Numbered from the stretch's first letter, positions 8,577-18,767 are shown. The stretch: 64,000 nucleotides of DNA from Sapientia aquatica (GCF_004358105.1 NZ_SMYL01000003.1:253371-317370), one strand, 5' to 3'. Numbers and translations: made by a program. Notes: a model not told the origin generated them from the letters alone.

Positions 8577-9596
8577 ATGCAACGCTTCACACATTATGCC
8601 TTGTTATTTATTGCTCTGGCTATAACAAATGGTAGTTACGCTCAATCGACGATTGTAATCAAGTTCAGTCACGTTGCCAGCATCAGTTCACCACGAGGAA
8701 TGGCTGCCGCTCGCTTTAAAGAGTTGGCCGAGTTGATGACAAAAGGTCGGGTTCGCGTCGATATTTATGCCAACGGACAACTTTATAAAGATAATGAAGA
8801 ACTAGAAGCCTTGCAACTCAACGCCGTGCAAATGCTGGTGCCACCGCTGTCTAAATTTTCCGCCTTAGGAATCCGCGAATTTGAAGTGTTTGATTTGCCC
8901 TATTTATTTCCTAATTACGACGGCCTGCATCGGGTCACTCAAGGGCCGATTGGGCGCGACTTATTAAATAAGCTCGACAGCAAAGGCATGGTTGGTTTGG
9001 GTTATTGGGATGGAGGATTTAAAAATATCTCCGCCAATCGCCCCATCCACACTCCTAACGATATGCGCGGTCTGCGTATTCGAATTCCCCCTTCCAAAGT
9101 ACTCGATAGCCAAATGCGCGCACTCGGAGCGACGCCATGGGCCTTAACCTACCCCGCTGTCGTCGAATCGCTGCGGAATAATTTCATCGATGGCTCGGAA
9201 AACCCGCCGACTAATTTTATTAGCCGCCCCGCTGGTGGCTCACAAAAGTTTTTGACGCTGACCAATCATGGTTATTTAGGCTACGCGGTGGTGGTGAATA
9301 AGGATTTTTGGGATGAGTTGCCTTCAGACATTCGGGTTCAACTCAGCAACGCGATGTTTGAAACCACGAAATACGCTAACAACATTTCTCAACAACAAAA
9401 TGAGCAAGACTTGGCCACTATTAAAAAATCAGGAAAAACCGTCGTCTACGATTTGACCGATAACGAAAAAGACCAGTGGCGCAAGGCCCTCATTCCCATT
9501 CAGCAGCAAATGGAAAATCGTCTGGGCAAAGAATTAATTAATGCAATTAATCGCCAATTGGGTAACCCCAGCGATTTCAATTTAATGGTGCATTGA
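8577..9596 (+). CDS. dctP: TRAP transporter substrate-binding protein, DctP family
   Basis: The first 22 residues are a cleavable signal ending in YAQ. The mature protein has the DctP family pattern, including IKFSHV at the start, the GxxYKDNEELEALQLNAVQM segment, the Arg-rich GLRIRIPPSKV that holds the ligand carboxylate, and the RNNFIDGSENPP region. It would bind a carboxylate in the periplasm and deliver it to DctQM membrane subunits. No dctQ or dctM is beside it: about 400 bases without a gene follow, then ogt. It may use a pump encoded elsewhere, or act as a sensing protein for the adjacent DctS-like kinase. Confidence 0.92.
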   Translation: MQRFTHYALLFIALAITNGSYAQSTIVIKFSHVASISSPRGMAAARFKELAELMTKGRVRVDIYANGQLYKDNEELEALQLNAVQMLVPPLSKFSALGIREFEVFDLPYLFPNYDGLHRVTQGPIGRDLLNKLDSKGMVGLGYWDGGFKNISANRPIHTPNDMRGLRIRIPPSKVLDSQMRALGATPWALTYPAVVESLRNNFIDGSENPPTNFISRPAGGSQKFLTLTNHGYLGYAVVVNKDFWDELPSDIRVQLSNAMFETTKYANNISQQQNEQDLATIKKSGKTVVYDLTDNEKDQWRKALIPIQQQMENRLGKELINAINRQLGNPSDFNLMVH

Positions 9597-9750
9597 ATAG
9601 ACTAGCTAACCACATTTGCACAAGATTTCTGCAATTAACGCGCTTACCAAAATATTCTTGATAAGACAACTCAAATTTTATTCCTTTTGCGCGGCTTTTC
9701 TCATATTTACCACATTTTGTTCGTCTGGCTTATTTCTTGATATGTTCAAA

Positions 9751-9779
9751 TTGCATATCTAAATACACTGTGCTATCTT
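9751..9779 (+). promoter_or_regulatory. Predicted sigma-70 promoter
   Basis: TTGCAT (9751-9756) and TATCTT (9774-9779) are spaced by exactly 17 bases. It points into a non-coding stretch that ends in a perfect terminator at 9913-9941. Confidence 0.45.
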
Positions 9780-9785
9780 CGGTTT

Positions 9786-9941
9786 CAGTCGAAGTTTTAG
9801 CAGGTGTAAAAAAATCGGAGCCATCCGAAACAACATCGAGGAGACCGCGTTTCAATATAGCTGAGCATGCATAAAACACATGACATTAGCAGTAGACGCG
9901 AAAGTAGTTTTGAAGGCATATCTTTTGATATGCCTTTTTTG
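9786..9941 (+). ncRNA. Candidate small RNA or leader upstream of ogt
   Basis: A predicted promoter at 9751-9779 and a perfect terminator at 9913-9941 bound a stretch of about 155 bases with no credible gene. Inside is a short hairpin TCGGAGCCATCCGA and a purine-rich GAGGAGA with no start codon at a useful distance. I do not recognise an RNA family. It could be an independent small RNA, or a leader whose terminator controls ogt-xerD. The evidence is only promoter plus terminator. Confidence 0.4.
9913..9941 (+). terminator. Perfect intrinsic terminator before ogt
   Basis: AAGGCATATC and GATATGCCTT form a perfect 10-bp stem with a TTTT loop, followed by a T-rich tail. It lies inside the longest open frame of ogt, which argues that ogt starts downstream at 9994. 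Confidence 0.85.
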
Positions 9942-9993
9942 TTTTTGGCGCCGCCATTACAATGACACCCACTATGTAAAGCTCGCTCTGACT

Positions 9994-10482
9994 ATGGATA
10001 TGCATTCACGCTTTTGCGCCATCATCCCCGCTCCTTTTGGTGCGATGGGAATTCGGACAGAAAACAATCAATTACGCGAACTCGTTTATCTGCCCGCCAA
10101 CATCCCATTAAAAACACCCACGTCGGCGCTCGCCATCGAAGCGGCACAACAAATTACTAGCTACTTCGATCATCCCGCATTCCAATTCACTCTACCTTTG
10201 GCCGCCCTGGGAACCGAACATCAGCGCAAAGTGTGGCGCGCAATTGAGCAAATCCCAATGGGGCAAGTAACGAACTACGGCGCGATCGCCAAACATATCG
10301 GCTCCGCACCACGCGCCGTTGGTCAAGCTTGCGGCGCGAATTGGTTCCCGCTCATCATCCCCTGCCACCGCGTTACGGCGGCTAACGGCATTGGCGGTTT
10401 TGCCAATCACAACGAAGCGGCAGGTTTCCATTCGAATGTAAAAAAATGGTTGTTAGCGCACGAAGGTGTTCATGGATATTAA
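9994..10482 (+). CDS. ogt: Methylated-DNA-[protein]-cysteine S-methyltransferase
   Basis: This suicide repair protein moves the methyl group from O6-methylguanine to its own cysteine. The active-site motif IPCHRV is intact, and the DNA-binding part (VWRAIEQIPMGQVTNYGAIAKHIG) is typical. The ATG at 9994 starts a 162-residue protein of normal size. The frame stays open upstream to 9880, but that stretch contains a perfect terminator and is very unlikely to be translated. The end overlaps the xerD start by 11 bases, so the two genes are probably co-expressed. Confidence 0.92.
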   Translation: MDMHSRFCAIIPAPFGAMGIRTENNQLRELVYLPANIPLKTPTSALAIEAAQQITSYFDHPAFQFTLPLAALGTEHQRKVWRAIEQIPMGQVTNYGAIAKHIGSAPRAVGQACGANWFPLIIPCHRVTAANGIGGFANHNEAAGFHSNVKKWLLAHEGVHGY

Positions 10483-11371
10483 TGCGTTAATGCAAGCGGA
10501 AATCGACGAATTTTGCGACACGCTTTGGTTGGAAGATGGTTTGTCAAAAAATACCTTGGAAGCGTATCGACGCGATCTAACGCTGTTTGCCAAATGGCGT
10601 CACGCGCAAAATATGATGTCGTTACTGGATGCTAGTGCCGACAACATTAACAACTATTTCACCTACCAAAAAGATAGCAAAGCCACGAGCGCCAACCGCC
10701 GCTTGGCGGTCTTCAAACGCTTCTACCAATTCGCCATTCGCCATCAAAAAATCAGCGTCGATCCAACCTTAAAATTAGCCTCAGCCAAAACTCCCTCGCG
10801 CAATATTCAAACGCTCAGCGAATCCCAAGTTGAAGCCCTGCTAGCGGCTCCTGACACCACAACGCCACTCGGATTACGGGACCGCTGCATGCTCGAATTA
10901 ATTTACGCCAGCGGCTTGCGGGTGACCGAATTGGTGCTCATTACGATGCAAGAATTAAGCTTAAACGACAACGTCTTGCGCATCACTGGCAAAGGTAGCA
11001 AAACGCGTTTAGTGCCGTTCGGTGAAATCGCCAGCAACTGGATACGGCGCTACGTCAACGAAGCACGGCCTCAGATTATGAACGGTCAGATCGACGATGC
11101 GCTGTTCGTTACCGCGCGCGGCGCAGCGATGACGCGCCAGATGTTTTGGGTGCTGATTAAAAAATACGCACGTCAAGCGGACATCAACGCCCCACTCTCG
11201 CCGCACACCCTGCGCCACGCCTTCGCCACGCACTTAATCAATCACGGCGCTGACCTGCGTGTAGTCCAGCTTTTACTCGGTCATTCAGATATTTCAACCA
11301 CCCAAATTTATACGCACGTTGCGCGCGAGCGATTGAAGCAATTACACAAAGATCATCATCCACGCGGATGA
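10472..11371 (+). CDS. xerD: Tyrosine recombinase XerD
   Basis: XerD and XerC resolve chromosome dimers at dif during division. The N-terminal SAM-like domain (about 5-90) has the pattern DxLWLEDGLSKNTLEAYRRDL. The catalytic domain has the Arg in ASGLRVTEL, the HTLRHAFATHL motif, the LLGHSDISTTQIY box and the Tyr nucleophile in IYTHV. Length is 299 residues. The ATG at 10472 has AAGG just upstream and is preferred over an in-frame GTG two codons earlier. XerD rather than XerC is the better fit, but this call rests on overall resemblance. Confidence 0.9.
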   Translation: MDINALMQAEIDEFCDTLWLEDGLSKNTLEAYRRDLTLFAKWRHAQNMMSLLDASADNINNYFTYQKDSKATSANRRLAVFKRFYQFAIRHQKISVDPTLKLASAKTPSRNIQTLSESQVEALLAAPDTTTPLGLRDRCMLELIYASGLRVTELVLITMQELSLNDNVLRITGKGSKTRLVPFGEIASNWIRRYVNEARPQIMNGQIDDALFVTARGAAMTRQMFWVLIKKYARQADINAPLSPHTLRHAFATHLINHGADLRVVQLLLGHSDISTTQIYTHVARERLKQLHKDHHPRG

Positions 11372-11392
11372 ATTTACTTTCCTCGATTTAAC

Positions 11393-11884
11393 ATGAACCA
11401 TCCCAAACACATTTCCGAAACTCCAGCCACGCAATTTCTGCGTAAAGCCAACATTGTATTTACCGAACATCCTTACGACTACGAAGAGCAAGGCGGTACT
11501 AAAGTATCCGCGCGCGAATTGGGGGTGGATGAGCATGCTGTGGTCAAAACATTGGTCATGCAAAATGAAACTGCTAAGCCGCTTATCGTATTGATGCACG
11601 GCGACTGCACAGTATCGACTAAAAATTTAGCGCGTCAAATTGGCTGTAAAAGTGTGGCACCTTGTGCTCCGGAGATCGCGCAAAAACACAGTGGCTATTT
11701 GGTTGGTGGAACGTCGCCATTTGGCACAAAAAAGCGCCTGCCGATTTATGTTGAGAAAACCATATTGGATTTACCAAAAATCTACATCAATGGCGGCAAA
11801 CGGGGTTATTTGGTTGGCATTGATCCTAACGTCTTGGTCGTCCATCTAAATGCTGTTGCAGTGGAATGCGCCTTAACCTCGTGA
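11393..11884 (+). CDS. ybaK: YbaK/EbsC-type Cys-tRNA(Pro) deacylase
   Basis: Members of this family hydrolyse Cys-tRNA(Pro) formed by prolyl-tRNA synthetase error. The protein (163 residues) has the typical start TPATQFLRKANIVFTEHPYDYEEQGG, the conserved Lys in VVKTLV and the GGTSPFGTKK loop. It begins 22 bases after xerD on the same strand and may be read through from it. Confidence 0.92.
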   Translation: MNHPKHISETPATQFLRKANIVFTEHPYDYEEQGGTKVSARELGVDEHAVVKTLVMQNETAKPLIVLMHGDCTVSTKNLARQIGCKSVAPCAPEIAQKHSGYLVGGTSPFGTKKRLPIYVEKTILDLPKIYINGGKRGYLVGIDPNVLVVHLNAVAVECALTS

Positions 11885-12059
11885 GAACTTATCCAAGCGC
11901 TTGCCTAATGAATGATTGTTAAAAAAGCTGCTTGAACAGTGTAAATTCAAGAGCTATATTGAATCAATCGAGGCGCTATTTGCTGGCGCAAGCCAAACAC
12001 ACTTCCGAAAAGTTTTATGTTCTTGATAAATAAAACACTGCAAAAATCTGAGGAAGAGC

Positions 12060-13196
12060 ATGGATCATCCAGATTTCAATGTATTGACTGAGAGTTTTTC
12101 TGGCTCGCATGCGAGCTTGAGTAAAAGCTTGCAAGCAATACACGAAGCAATTGGCCTGCGTTATCCCTACATTGATCGCGTGGCAATTGCCCTGTATGAA
12201 CCGCACACCGATCTGCTAAAAACCTTTATCAGCAGCAATAAAGACGATCAAAAATTGGTGCGCTATGAAGCCCATTTGAAGGATGTACCTTCGCTACTAT
12301 CCTTAGCCACGTCCCATCAAAGCCGGATTATTTCGGACATACCTGCGACCTTATGTACCCCAACGACCCACACCAATTGGCTCAAGGAACACGACTACCA
12401 TTCCAGCCTGACTGTTCCGATTTACCGCGCCAATAAACTGAACGCATTTTTATTCTTTGATTCAAAAATTGCTCATTCATTTGATGCAGAATCGGCTCGT
12501 TTTTTAGAAGTTTTTGCTGATTTAATCTCGCAGCTATTTCTTTTGCAAATCAACCAAATTCATAGCTTAGTTGGAACAGTTCAAGTTGCTAGCGGATTGG
12601 CGCGGATTCGCGATTTAGAAACCGGTCAACATCTTGAACGCATGGCCAATTACGCTCGCTTGATGGCGCAGGCGTTGGCGCACACTTATGAACTCGATGA
12701 TGAGTTTATCGAATACCTGTATTTGTTTGCGCCGCTGCACGATATTGGCAAAGTTGGCATTCCCGACAGTGTTCTTCTCAAGCCCGGCAAACTCGATGCC
12801 GCCGAGTGGGACATCATGCGCCGCCACGTGGAAATAGGCGTGACGATCACCAAAAAAATCATCGCCGATATGGATTTGGAGGATTCGGTCATCACCCGCA
12901 TCATGCACAACATCGTCGCCTATCATCATGAACGGGGCGACGGAAAAGGGTATCCGTATGGAATGCAGCTTGAGCAAATTCCGATCGAAGCGCGGATAGT
13001 CGCCGTCGCTGATGTGTATGATGCGCTGTCCAATAAGCGGCCCTACAAAGAGCCTTGGCGCGAGGAGGAAATTGTTGCCGAGTTGCGCAAAGAAGCGGGA
13101 TTAAGACGTTTAGATTCGCAGTGCGTGGAAGCCTTGATTGCCGCTAAGGAGCAGCGTTTAGCCATTCAAGTGCAGTTTGCTGACAAGATCGATTGA
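12060..13196 (+). CDS. GAF/HD-GYP cyclic-di-GMP phosphodiesterase
   Basis: HD-GYP proteins degrade cyclic-di-GMP with a metal centre. An N-terminal GAF sensor (about 15-165) is followed by the HD-GYP domain (about 175-370), with the metal-binding HDIGKVGIPD, the His of RRHVEIG, the HHERGDGKGYPYG motif and VADVYDAL. The signature is HHERGDGKGYP rather than the most common HHERWDGTGYP, but the metal ligands are all present. There is no membrane helix, so it acts in the cytoplasm. The next possible terminator on this strand is at 13485-13506, beyond an opposite-strand gene. Confidence 0.92.
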   Translation: MDHPDFNVLTESFSGSHASLSKSLQAIHEAIGLRYPYIDRVAIALYEPHTDLLKTFISSNKDDQKLVRYEAHLKDVPSLLSLATSHQSRIISDIPATLCTPTTHTNWLKEHDYHSSLTVPIYRANKLNAFLFFDSKIAHSFDAESARFLEVFADLISQLFLLQINQIHSLVGTVQVASGLARIRDLETGQHLERMANYARLMAQALAHTYELDDEFIEYLYLFAPLHDIGKVGIPDSVLLKPGKLDAAEWDIMRRHVEIGVTITKKIIADMDLEDSVITRIMHNIVAYHHERGDGKGYPYGMQLEQIPIEARIVAVADVYDALSNKRPYKEPWREEEIVAELRKEAGLRRLDSQCVEALIAAKEQRLAIQVQFADKID

Positions 13197-13230
13197 GTCA
13201 ACCGAGCGCAACTACCTCGTGCTTAGACGC

Positions 13231-13431
13231 TCAGCGCCCACCCAATAAACGCGCAGGTAAAAACAAAATTGCTCGCAGCAGCGCCAACAGCGCGCTCAAG
13301 ACGATAGCGACAATCCGAAACGGAATCGATAACAGCCAAAGCAGCGGCCAACTAATCAATACCACTAAGCCCAGCGGCCAGCATAAAAAGAACAAAATAC
13401 ATAATCCAACAAAGAGCAACATTGGATTCAC
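13231..13431 (-). CDS. Small hydrophobic membrane protein
   Basis: The 66-residue protein is almost wholly hydrophobic, with two or three membrane segments separated by Pro and Trp, and ends FLPARLLGGR. A good ribosome site (GAGAGGTG) sits seven bases before the ATG at 13431. It resembles small conserved membrane proteins seen in many Proteobacteria, but I know no function. It is convergent with the HD-GYP gene. Confidence 0.65.
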   Translation of the reverse strand: MNPMLLFVGLCILFFLCWPLGLVVLISWPLLWLLSIPFRIVAIVLSALLALLRAILFLPARLLGGR

Positions 13432-13484
13432 CTCTCGGTTTAGTCATCATGGCAGGAGTATATAAACCGCGAACGTGCTTGGCT

Positions 13485-13506
13485 ATGCCCTAAATAGGGC
13501 ATTTTT
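13485..13506 (+). terminator. Hairpin with T-run on plus strand
   Basis: ATGCCC, TAAATA and GGGCAT followed by TTTT form a short terminator-like hairpin. It lies past the small membrane protein gene, so it could end an HD-GYP transcript that runs antisense through that gene. Confidence 0.45.
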
Positions 13507-13552
13507 GGGCTTATTTTCGCTGATTTAGTGCTAATTTGACCTTAAAGTGGTA

Positions 13553-16396
13553 TTAACTGGGGTTTACTGTTGTCGCAACCACCACAGGAAGTATTAGCGA
13601 GAAAGTCGTGCCGTGACCCAATCGGCTTTTCACTGTAACGTCACCATCGAGCACTGATTTGATGATGTTATAACTAATGCTTAAACCTAGACCGTTGCCG
13701 CCACGGCCTAATTTGGTGGTGAAAAATGGATCGAAAATTTTCTCTAAATTCTCGGGCGGAATTCCCACACCGTCGTCCGTAAAACGCAGCATGACGTGAT
13801 TCTTTTTTATCGGGCCAGCCGAGATTGCCAACGTTCCGTGACTGCGTCCCTCGAACCCGTGCATGAGCGCATTCTGCATTAAATTCATTACGACCTGCCC
13901 AAGCGAGCCAGGATAACTATCCATCGAAATCGCACTCGGCACCGACAACTCAACTGCCACGCCTTTATTGATAAATTGATTGCGCATGGTCGCCACAATA
14001 TCGCTCAACAATTTATGTAAATCAAATACTCGACGTTGGGCATTAGTTTGATCGACCGAAACCTGTTTAAAGCTCATCACCAAGTCAGCAGCGGTTTGGA
14101 ACGAGCGGAAAATTAAATACGATCCGCGTTGGCATTCGTCCAAATAATCAACTAAGTCCGAACGGCGCATGGTGTTGTCTTTGTATTTCTGCGCGATGTC
14201 GCTCGATTTTTCGTTCAGGCTACTAGCGAGCAATAAACCGTTACCAATCGGAGTATTGAGCTCATGCGCAACACCAGCAACTAGCGAACCCAAGGAGGCC
14301 ATTTTTTCGTTGTAGACCAATTGCTTTTGGGTAGTTTGTAATTGCTGATAAGTTTGCGCATTGTCCAAGCCAATCGCGGCATAGGCGCACAAACTGCGGA
14401 AGATTAAAAACTCGCGCTGTCCAAAGGCATTCGCGCGCAACGATTCGACCGACATCACGCCAATCATGCGCTCACCGATCACCAAGGGGAAAAATAAGCC
14501 GGTCAAGGTTTGCAAAGTACCTTCGATTAAGGTCACATGCTCTTCAATCGAAAAGTCGCAAATCATTTCCAACCGCTCACGGAAACAGCGCGCCGAGTTC
14601 GCCGTTGGGTCGTTCAAATCGACATAACTGACTTCGTATTTCTCGCCATTTTCGACGCAGTAAATCATCTGCAATTGCTTGTGATCGTGGTCGACTAAAT
14701 AGACTTTAAACGTGTTGATATCGAGCAGCGAATGCACATAGCGATCCAACACTTGAAAAATATCATTGAGATCAAGATGGGTTGTAATCTCACAGCCAAT
14801 CGCGCCAAGTTGCTCTAAGGTGGTGGTAATTTGCTGCAATTCTTCTGCGCGTCTGGCTTCAGTAATCGCAAGTTCGCGATGCACTTCACTCTCTTCGCGC
14901 ACCCGCTCCATTTGATGGAACACCTGCATCGTGGTGGCGCGCGCAATCGTTTCATTATTCTGTATCTTTTCTCTGGCAGAAATTGCCTTTTGCGCCATTA
15001 AGTACGCTTGCTCAAATTCGCCGACAGCAGCATGTTCTTGACTAAGCATCTCGTAGAGCCGGCTAGGAATCACAAAACCCGAAATGCTTTCGGCAATTTC
15101 TAATGCTTGGCACAGGTAATCAAGTGCAATGGCGCGTTCGGTATTGGTCTTTTGAAATAAGTGTGGATAGCGGCGCGAGATGTCGGCCATCATCATCAAA
15201 ATTTCAATTTGTCGAAAACTTTCACCATCTTCGTGCGCTAAACTCAATGAGGCATCAATAGCGAGCAGGGCCTCTTCCGGTTTTTCTAAGAACGACAATG
15301 CTGTCGCTTGGCCGCGCAAGGCCGCGATTTTGAAATCAACCAGTTTTAACTCAATGGCACGCTGCTCTAATTGGCGAAAGGACTCAAAGGCGACATCGTA
15401 ATCTTGCCGACTTAGGGCAAGATTCCCTTGATAATAAAGCGCCAAGGTGTAGGTTCTGGAACTGGGAATCGGTGCCAACGTGGTCAACGCTTCATTCAAC
15501 ATATCTTGCGCCGCGGACAAATTATTGATGAAGCGCAGCGTTTCCGACATGACTAATAAACACGACGCAATACTGCGTGCCCAGGATGATTTACGCGCTA
15601 AATCCAAGGCGCGTTGCACCCACTCCAAAGCCATTAAATTTTCGTTGAGTTGATTGAGCTCGTCCGCAATATTATTCGCCGTCATAATGGCAAAATAAAT
15701 CTGGCCGATTTCCAGCGCTTTTTTGTAGGTTTTAATCGAGTGACTCATTGCATTGGCAATGTCGCCGGTGCAATAAAACAAAACGCTCAAAAATTCATTG
15801 CTCCACATCGCTCGCGCTGGATTGGGATCGTTGGCTAATTGCGCAAACTTATCGTGCCAACGTTCGTACGCCAAACTAGGATTACTGAATGCCAGCCAGC
15901 GCGCCGCTGCGGCTTCGGCAATATCCCTGCGTACTAGGTCGCCACCGCGTCGCGCGGCTTCTGCCATTTCGGCATACTCCCGATCTCGCACAGCCACATT
16001 GCCGGCATCGACTGCAATCCAAGCCAACAACCAATGCGTGTCGGCGCAGCCGCGCCAATCATTTATCTCGGTAAATTGTTGTAACGCCAAGTGCGCTAAA
16101 TTCTCGGCCTGCGGCAACGCCAGTTTTAAGCGCTGCACTTCGGCGTACACCAAGTTCAAGCGGGCACTGTATTTTTTTTGTGCGACGACAGCGGTTTTGT
16201 TGCTGACTGAGTGGTGTTGCTCGGCATCGTCGATCGCTTGTTTGGCTTGATCGGCGTACTGAATCGCTTTAGCCGAGTCGCGCTGATGCAATTTCCAGGC
16301 AAGCCGCACCAAGGCGTCGAGGTGCGCTCCGCCGGACAAATGCGGCAGTTGGAATTCCAGTTCAGCAATATCTTGGTCGGTATCGAACAAATCCAT
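13553..16396 (-). CDS. Soluble TPR-GAF sensor histidine kinase
   Basis: This is a 947-residue kinase with no membrane helix. Residues of about 30-480 are helical and TPR-like (for example [20 protein letters not shown]). A coiled-coil-like stretch with [12 protein letters not shown] follows, then a GAF domain at about 530-690. The kinase core has an H-box [18 protein letters not shown]-box [11 protein letters not shown], and G-boxes DDGVGIPPE and [14 protein letters not shown]. It probably senses protein partners or a small cytoplasmic ligand and phosphorylates a regulator encoded elsewhere, since none is adjacent. ATG at 16396. Confidence 0.88.
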   Translation of the reverse strand: MDLFDTDQDIAELEFQLPHLSGGAHLDALVRLAWKLHQRDSAKAIQYADQAKQAIDDAEQHHSVSNKTAVVAQKKYSARLNLVYAEVQRLKLALPQAENLAHLALQQFTEINDWRGCADTHWLLAWIAVDAGNVAVRDREYAEMAEAARRGGDLVRRDIAEAAAARWLAFSNPSLAYERWHDKFAQLANDPNPARAMWSNEFLSVLFYCTGDIANAMSHSIKTYKKALEIGQIYFAIMTANNIADELNQLNENLMALEWVQRALDLARKSSWARSIASCLLVMSETLRFINNLSAAQDMLNEALTTLAPIPSSRTYTLALYYQGNLALSRQDYDVAFESFRQLEQRAIELKLVDFKIAALRGQATALSFLEKPEEALLAIDASLSLAHEDGESFRQIEILMMMADISRRYPHLFQKTNTERAIALDYLCQALEIAESISGFVIPSRLYEMLSQEHAAVGEFEQAYLMAQKAISAREKIQNNETIARATTMQVFHQMERVREESEVHRELAITEARRAEELQQITTTLEQLGAIGCEITTHLDLNDIFQVLDRYVHSLLDINTFKVYLVDHDHKQLQMIYCVENGEKYEVSYVDLNDPTANSARCFRERLEMICDFSIEEHVTLIEGTLQTLTGLFFPLVIGERMIGVMSVESLRANAFGQREFLIFRSLCAYAAIGLDNAQTYQQLQTTQKQLVYNEKMASLGSLVAGVAHELNTPIGNGLLLASSLNEKSSDIAQKYKDNTMRRSDLVDYLDECQRGSYLIFRSFQTAADLVMSFKQVSVDQTNAQRRVFDLHKLLSDIVATMRNQFINKGVAVELSVPSAISMDSYPGSLGQVVMNLMQNALMHGFEGRSHGTLAISAGPIKKNHVMLRFTDDGVGIPPENLEKIFDPFFTTKLGRGGNGLGLSISYNIIKSVLDGDVTVKSRLGHGTTFSLILPVVVATTVNPS

Positions 16397-16704
16397 TGAA
16401 CATGCCCAAGCGATAAGTATGTAATTAAAGTAACTGGCTTAATTCGACAAAAATGTTTTACACAAGCTTTGTCGTTCGCACATGCGAAAAAACCATGCAG
16501 GACACCAACTCAATCTTCGTCGTTTCCATCAGTCAACTGACGAGCACCGCACTACAGAATAGCAAAGGGTTTTACATTGTGCCAGCGAGCAAGATACATT
16601 TCGACAATATTAATGCTTTATAGAAACATTTTCTGGTATTTTTGGTCGTTTTAGGTGCTTTCGCTTAAAATAGCGCCCATTCCAACTTAACGTGCATCAA
16701 CTTC
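16397..16704. other. Divergent intergenic region, kinase/plsY
   Basis: This 308-base gap separates the TPR-GAF kinase and plsY. It holds the start regions of both genes. The best plsY promoter is TTGGTC (16642) and TAAAAT (16666-16671) with an 18-base spacer. I see no gene or terminator in it. Confidence 0.4.
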
Positions 16705-17322
16705 ATGCTCAATTCTCCTCTTGCTACCATTGGTTTTGTGATTGCTTCCTACTTGATCGGCTCGATTTCGTTCGCTGTCATTGTTAGTAAGTTATTTGGA
16801 TTGTCTGACCCGCGCACTTATGGCTCTAAAAACCCAGGCGCAACCAATGTGCTGCGCAGCGGGAATAAAGCGGCGGCGATGTTGACCTTGATTGGCGATG
16901 CGTTCAAAGGTTGGTTGGCGGTATGGTTAGCGGTGCGCTTTGATTTACCCACAGCAACGATTGCGCTAGTCGCGATTGCAGTGTTTTTGGGCCATCTTTG
17001 GCCGATATTTTTTAAATTTGTCGGCGGCAAAGGCGTGGCTACCGCAGCGGGTGTTTTACTGGGCTTGAATTTGTGGCTCGGCTTGGGAACCTTGGCGACG
17101 TGGTTGGTGGTGGCATTCTGCTTCCGCTACTCGTCCTTGTCGGCCTTAATGGCGTCGATTTTTGCACCGTTTTATTCAGCACTGATTTTTGGTACTGCAA
17201 GCCCGCTGTTTTGGTCAGTGTGTGCGATGAGCGCTTTGCTGATTTATCGCCATCAACAAAACATCCGCAATCTGATTGCGGGCAAAGAAAGTCGGTTGGG
17301 AAGTAAAAAGACAGCGAGCTAA
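16705..17322 (+). CDS. plsY: PlsY, acyl-phosphate glycerol-3-phosphate acyltransferase
   Basis: PlsY moves the acyl group from acyl-phosphate to glycerol-3-phosphate, the first step of membrane lipid synthesis. The family motifs are present: [27 protein letters not shown] and [20 protein letters not shown]. There are about five membrane helices. Its length is normal at 205 residues. It is convergent with tsaD with only nine bases between stops. Confidence 0.95.
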   Translation: MLNSPLATIGFVIASYLIGSISFAVIVSKLFGLSDPRTYGSKNPGATNVLRSGNKAAAMLTLIGDAFKGWLAVWLAVRFDLPTATIALVAIAVFLGHLWPIFFKFVGGKGVATAAGVLLGLNLWLGLGTLATWLVVAFCFRYSSLSALMASIFAPFYSALIFGTASPLFWSVCAMSALLIYRHQQNIRNLIAGKESRLGSKKTAS

Positions 17323-17331
17323 GGGCAATTT

Positions 17332-18360
17332 TTAAATCGCCTTGAGTTCCGCCAAAGGCCATTTCGGGCGCACATTGAACGCATAATCGCACTGCGCTTG
17401 AGCCGGATCGGCCTTCAAGCGCATCGCGCCCGCAAACGCAATCATCGCGCCGTTGTCGGTGCAGAATTCCAATTCTGGGTAGTACACCTCAAAGCGTTTT
17501 TTAGCCGCCGCTGCATTTAATCCAGCGCGCAATTGGGTGTTTGCCCCCACTCCGCCGGCAATCACCAGACGCTTTAAACCCGAATGACGCATCGCTGAAC
17601 TGCATTTGGCGACAATCACATCCACCAACGCATCAACAAAAGCGCGCGCTAGATTGGCTTTATCTTGCTCGCTCAATTCGCCCGGATGATTTTTTACCAC
17701 GGTTAGAACGGCAGTTTTTAAACCCGAAAAGCTGAAATTAAAATCCTTGGAATGCAGCATCGGACGCGGCAGCGTGTACACGCTTGGATCGCCCGATTCA
17801 GCTATACGCGAAATTGCCGGTCCACCGGGATACGACAAACCCAGCAGCTTGGCTGATTTATCAAAAGCCTCACCCGCCGCATCATCCAAGGTTTCACCAA
17901 GCAAGGTGTATTGTCCGATGCCTTCAACCCGCATCAACTGGGTATGTCCACCAGAAACCAGCAAGGAAATAAAAGGAAACTTGGGCGGTTTAGATGCCAG
18001 CAACGGCGAGAGCAAATGGCCTTCTAGGTGATGAATTGGGATCATCGGCTTACCTAACGCCAAACCCAGCCCGCAAGCCACCGATGCGCCCACCAATAGC
18101 GCACCAGCCAATCCTGGGCCTTGGGTGTAGGCAATCGCATCAATGGCTGATTTGTCGATCTTAGCTTCGCGTAGCACTTGTTCTAATAGCGGTAAGGCCC
18201 TCCGAATATGGTCACGCGACGCCAGTTCCGGCACCACTCCGCCGTATTCCTGATGCATGGCAATTTGGGAATATAAGGCGTGCGAAAGTAAGCCGGTTTC
18301 GGTATCCACCAAAGCCAGGCCAGTTTCGTCACAGGAGGATTCAACGCCGAGAACGATCAT
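17332..18360 (-). CDS. tsaD: TsaD, tRNA threonylcarbamoyladenosine transferase
   Basis: TsaD moves threonylcarbamoyl from TC-AMP to A37 of tRNA, together with TsaB and TsaE. The metal-binding motif HLEGH is present, along with [15 protein letters not shown] at the N-terminus and the ASKH-type ATP-binding motif VSGGHTQL. It is 342 residues long. Confidence 0.96.
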   Translation of the reverse strand: MIVLGVESSCDETGLALVDTETGLLSHALYSQIAMHQEYGGVVPELASRDHIRRALPLLEQVLREAKIDKSAIDAIAYTQGPGLAGALLVGASVACGLGLALGKPMIPIHHLEGHLLSPLLASKPPKFPFISLLVSGGHTQLMRVEGIGQYTLLGETLDDAAGEAFDKSAKLLGLSYPGGPAISRIAESGDPSVYTLPRPMLHSKDFNFSFSGLKTAVLTVVKNHPGELSEQDKANLARAFVDALVDVIVAKCSSAMRHSGLKRLVIAGGVGANTQLRAGLNAAAAKKRFEVYYPELEFCTDNGAMIAFAGAMRLKADPAQAQCDYAFNVRPKWPLAELKAI

Positions 18361-18432
18361 AGTTGCTGCCGATTTTTTGCAAAGCGGTATTGTAGTTGAA
18401 GTGAGCTCGCAACTTGAAGCGCTGCAAGACTA

Positions 18433-18657
18433 TTATTTGCGGAAAATTTCTGGGCGCGATTTGTTGCGTTGCTCGTACACCGTTTTGGCGTCTTGCTGGG
18501 CGCGTTCCAGCGTACGCATTTCCTCGTGATCGTCATGCAGGGTAAAAAAGTCCGCCGCTTGGGCGCGCATGACGTATTTGATGGCGGCAGCGTCCGACAA
18601 ATCAAACATTTCTGTCATTAATGTGGTGACTTCGTCTAGGTATTCTTCGTACGTCAT
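18433..18657 (-). CDS. Small acidic protein of unknown function
   Basis: This 74-residue protein begins MTYEEYLDEVTTLM and is rich in Glu, Asp and Ala in the first part, with a basic C-terminus (RNKSRPEIFRK). It looks all-helical with no signal or membrane segment. The ATG at 18657 has GGAAA upstream at a good distance, and the open frame further upstream is unlikely coding. I do not recognise the family. Confidence 0.6.
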   Translation of the reverse strand: MTYEEYLDEVTTLMTEMFDLSDAAAIKYVMRAQAADFFTLHDDHEEMRTLERAQQDAKTVYEQRNKSRPEIFRK

Positions 18658-18767
18658 AGCAGTTTCCAATCGGGTGAATATAAATCCTAGTATAGAGGGC
18701 AATTTGCACGACAACTAGGGCGAGGCGAATTTTGCCTTAAGTTAGCGCGTGTTGCTATCAAAGACGC

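Noticed and set aside
9867-9962. Small frame from ATG 9867 inside the candidate RNA.
   Set aside because: It has no ribosome site at a proper distance and would run through the perfect terminator.
9880-9993. Upstream extension of ogt.
   Set aside because: A perfect intrinsic terminator lies inside it and the residues are unlike the family, so the start at 9994 is preferred.
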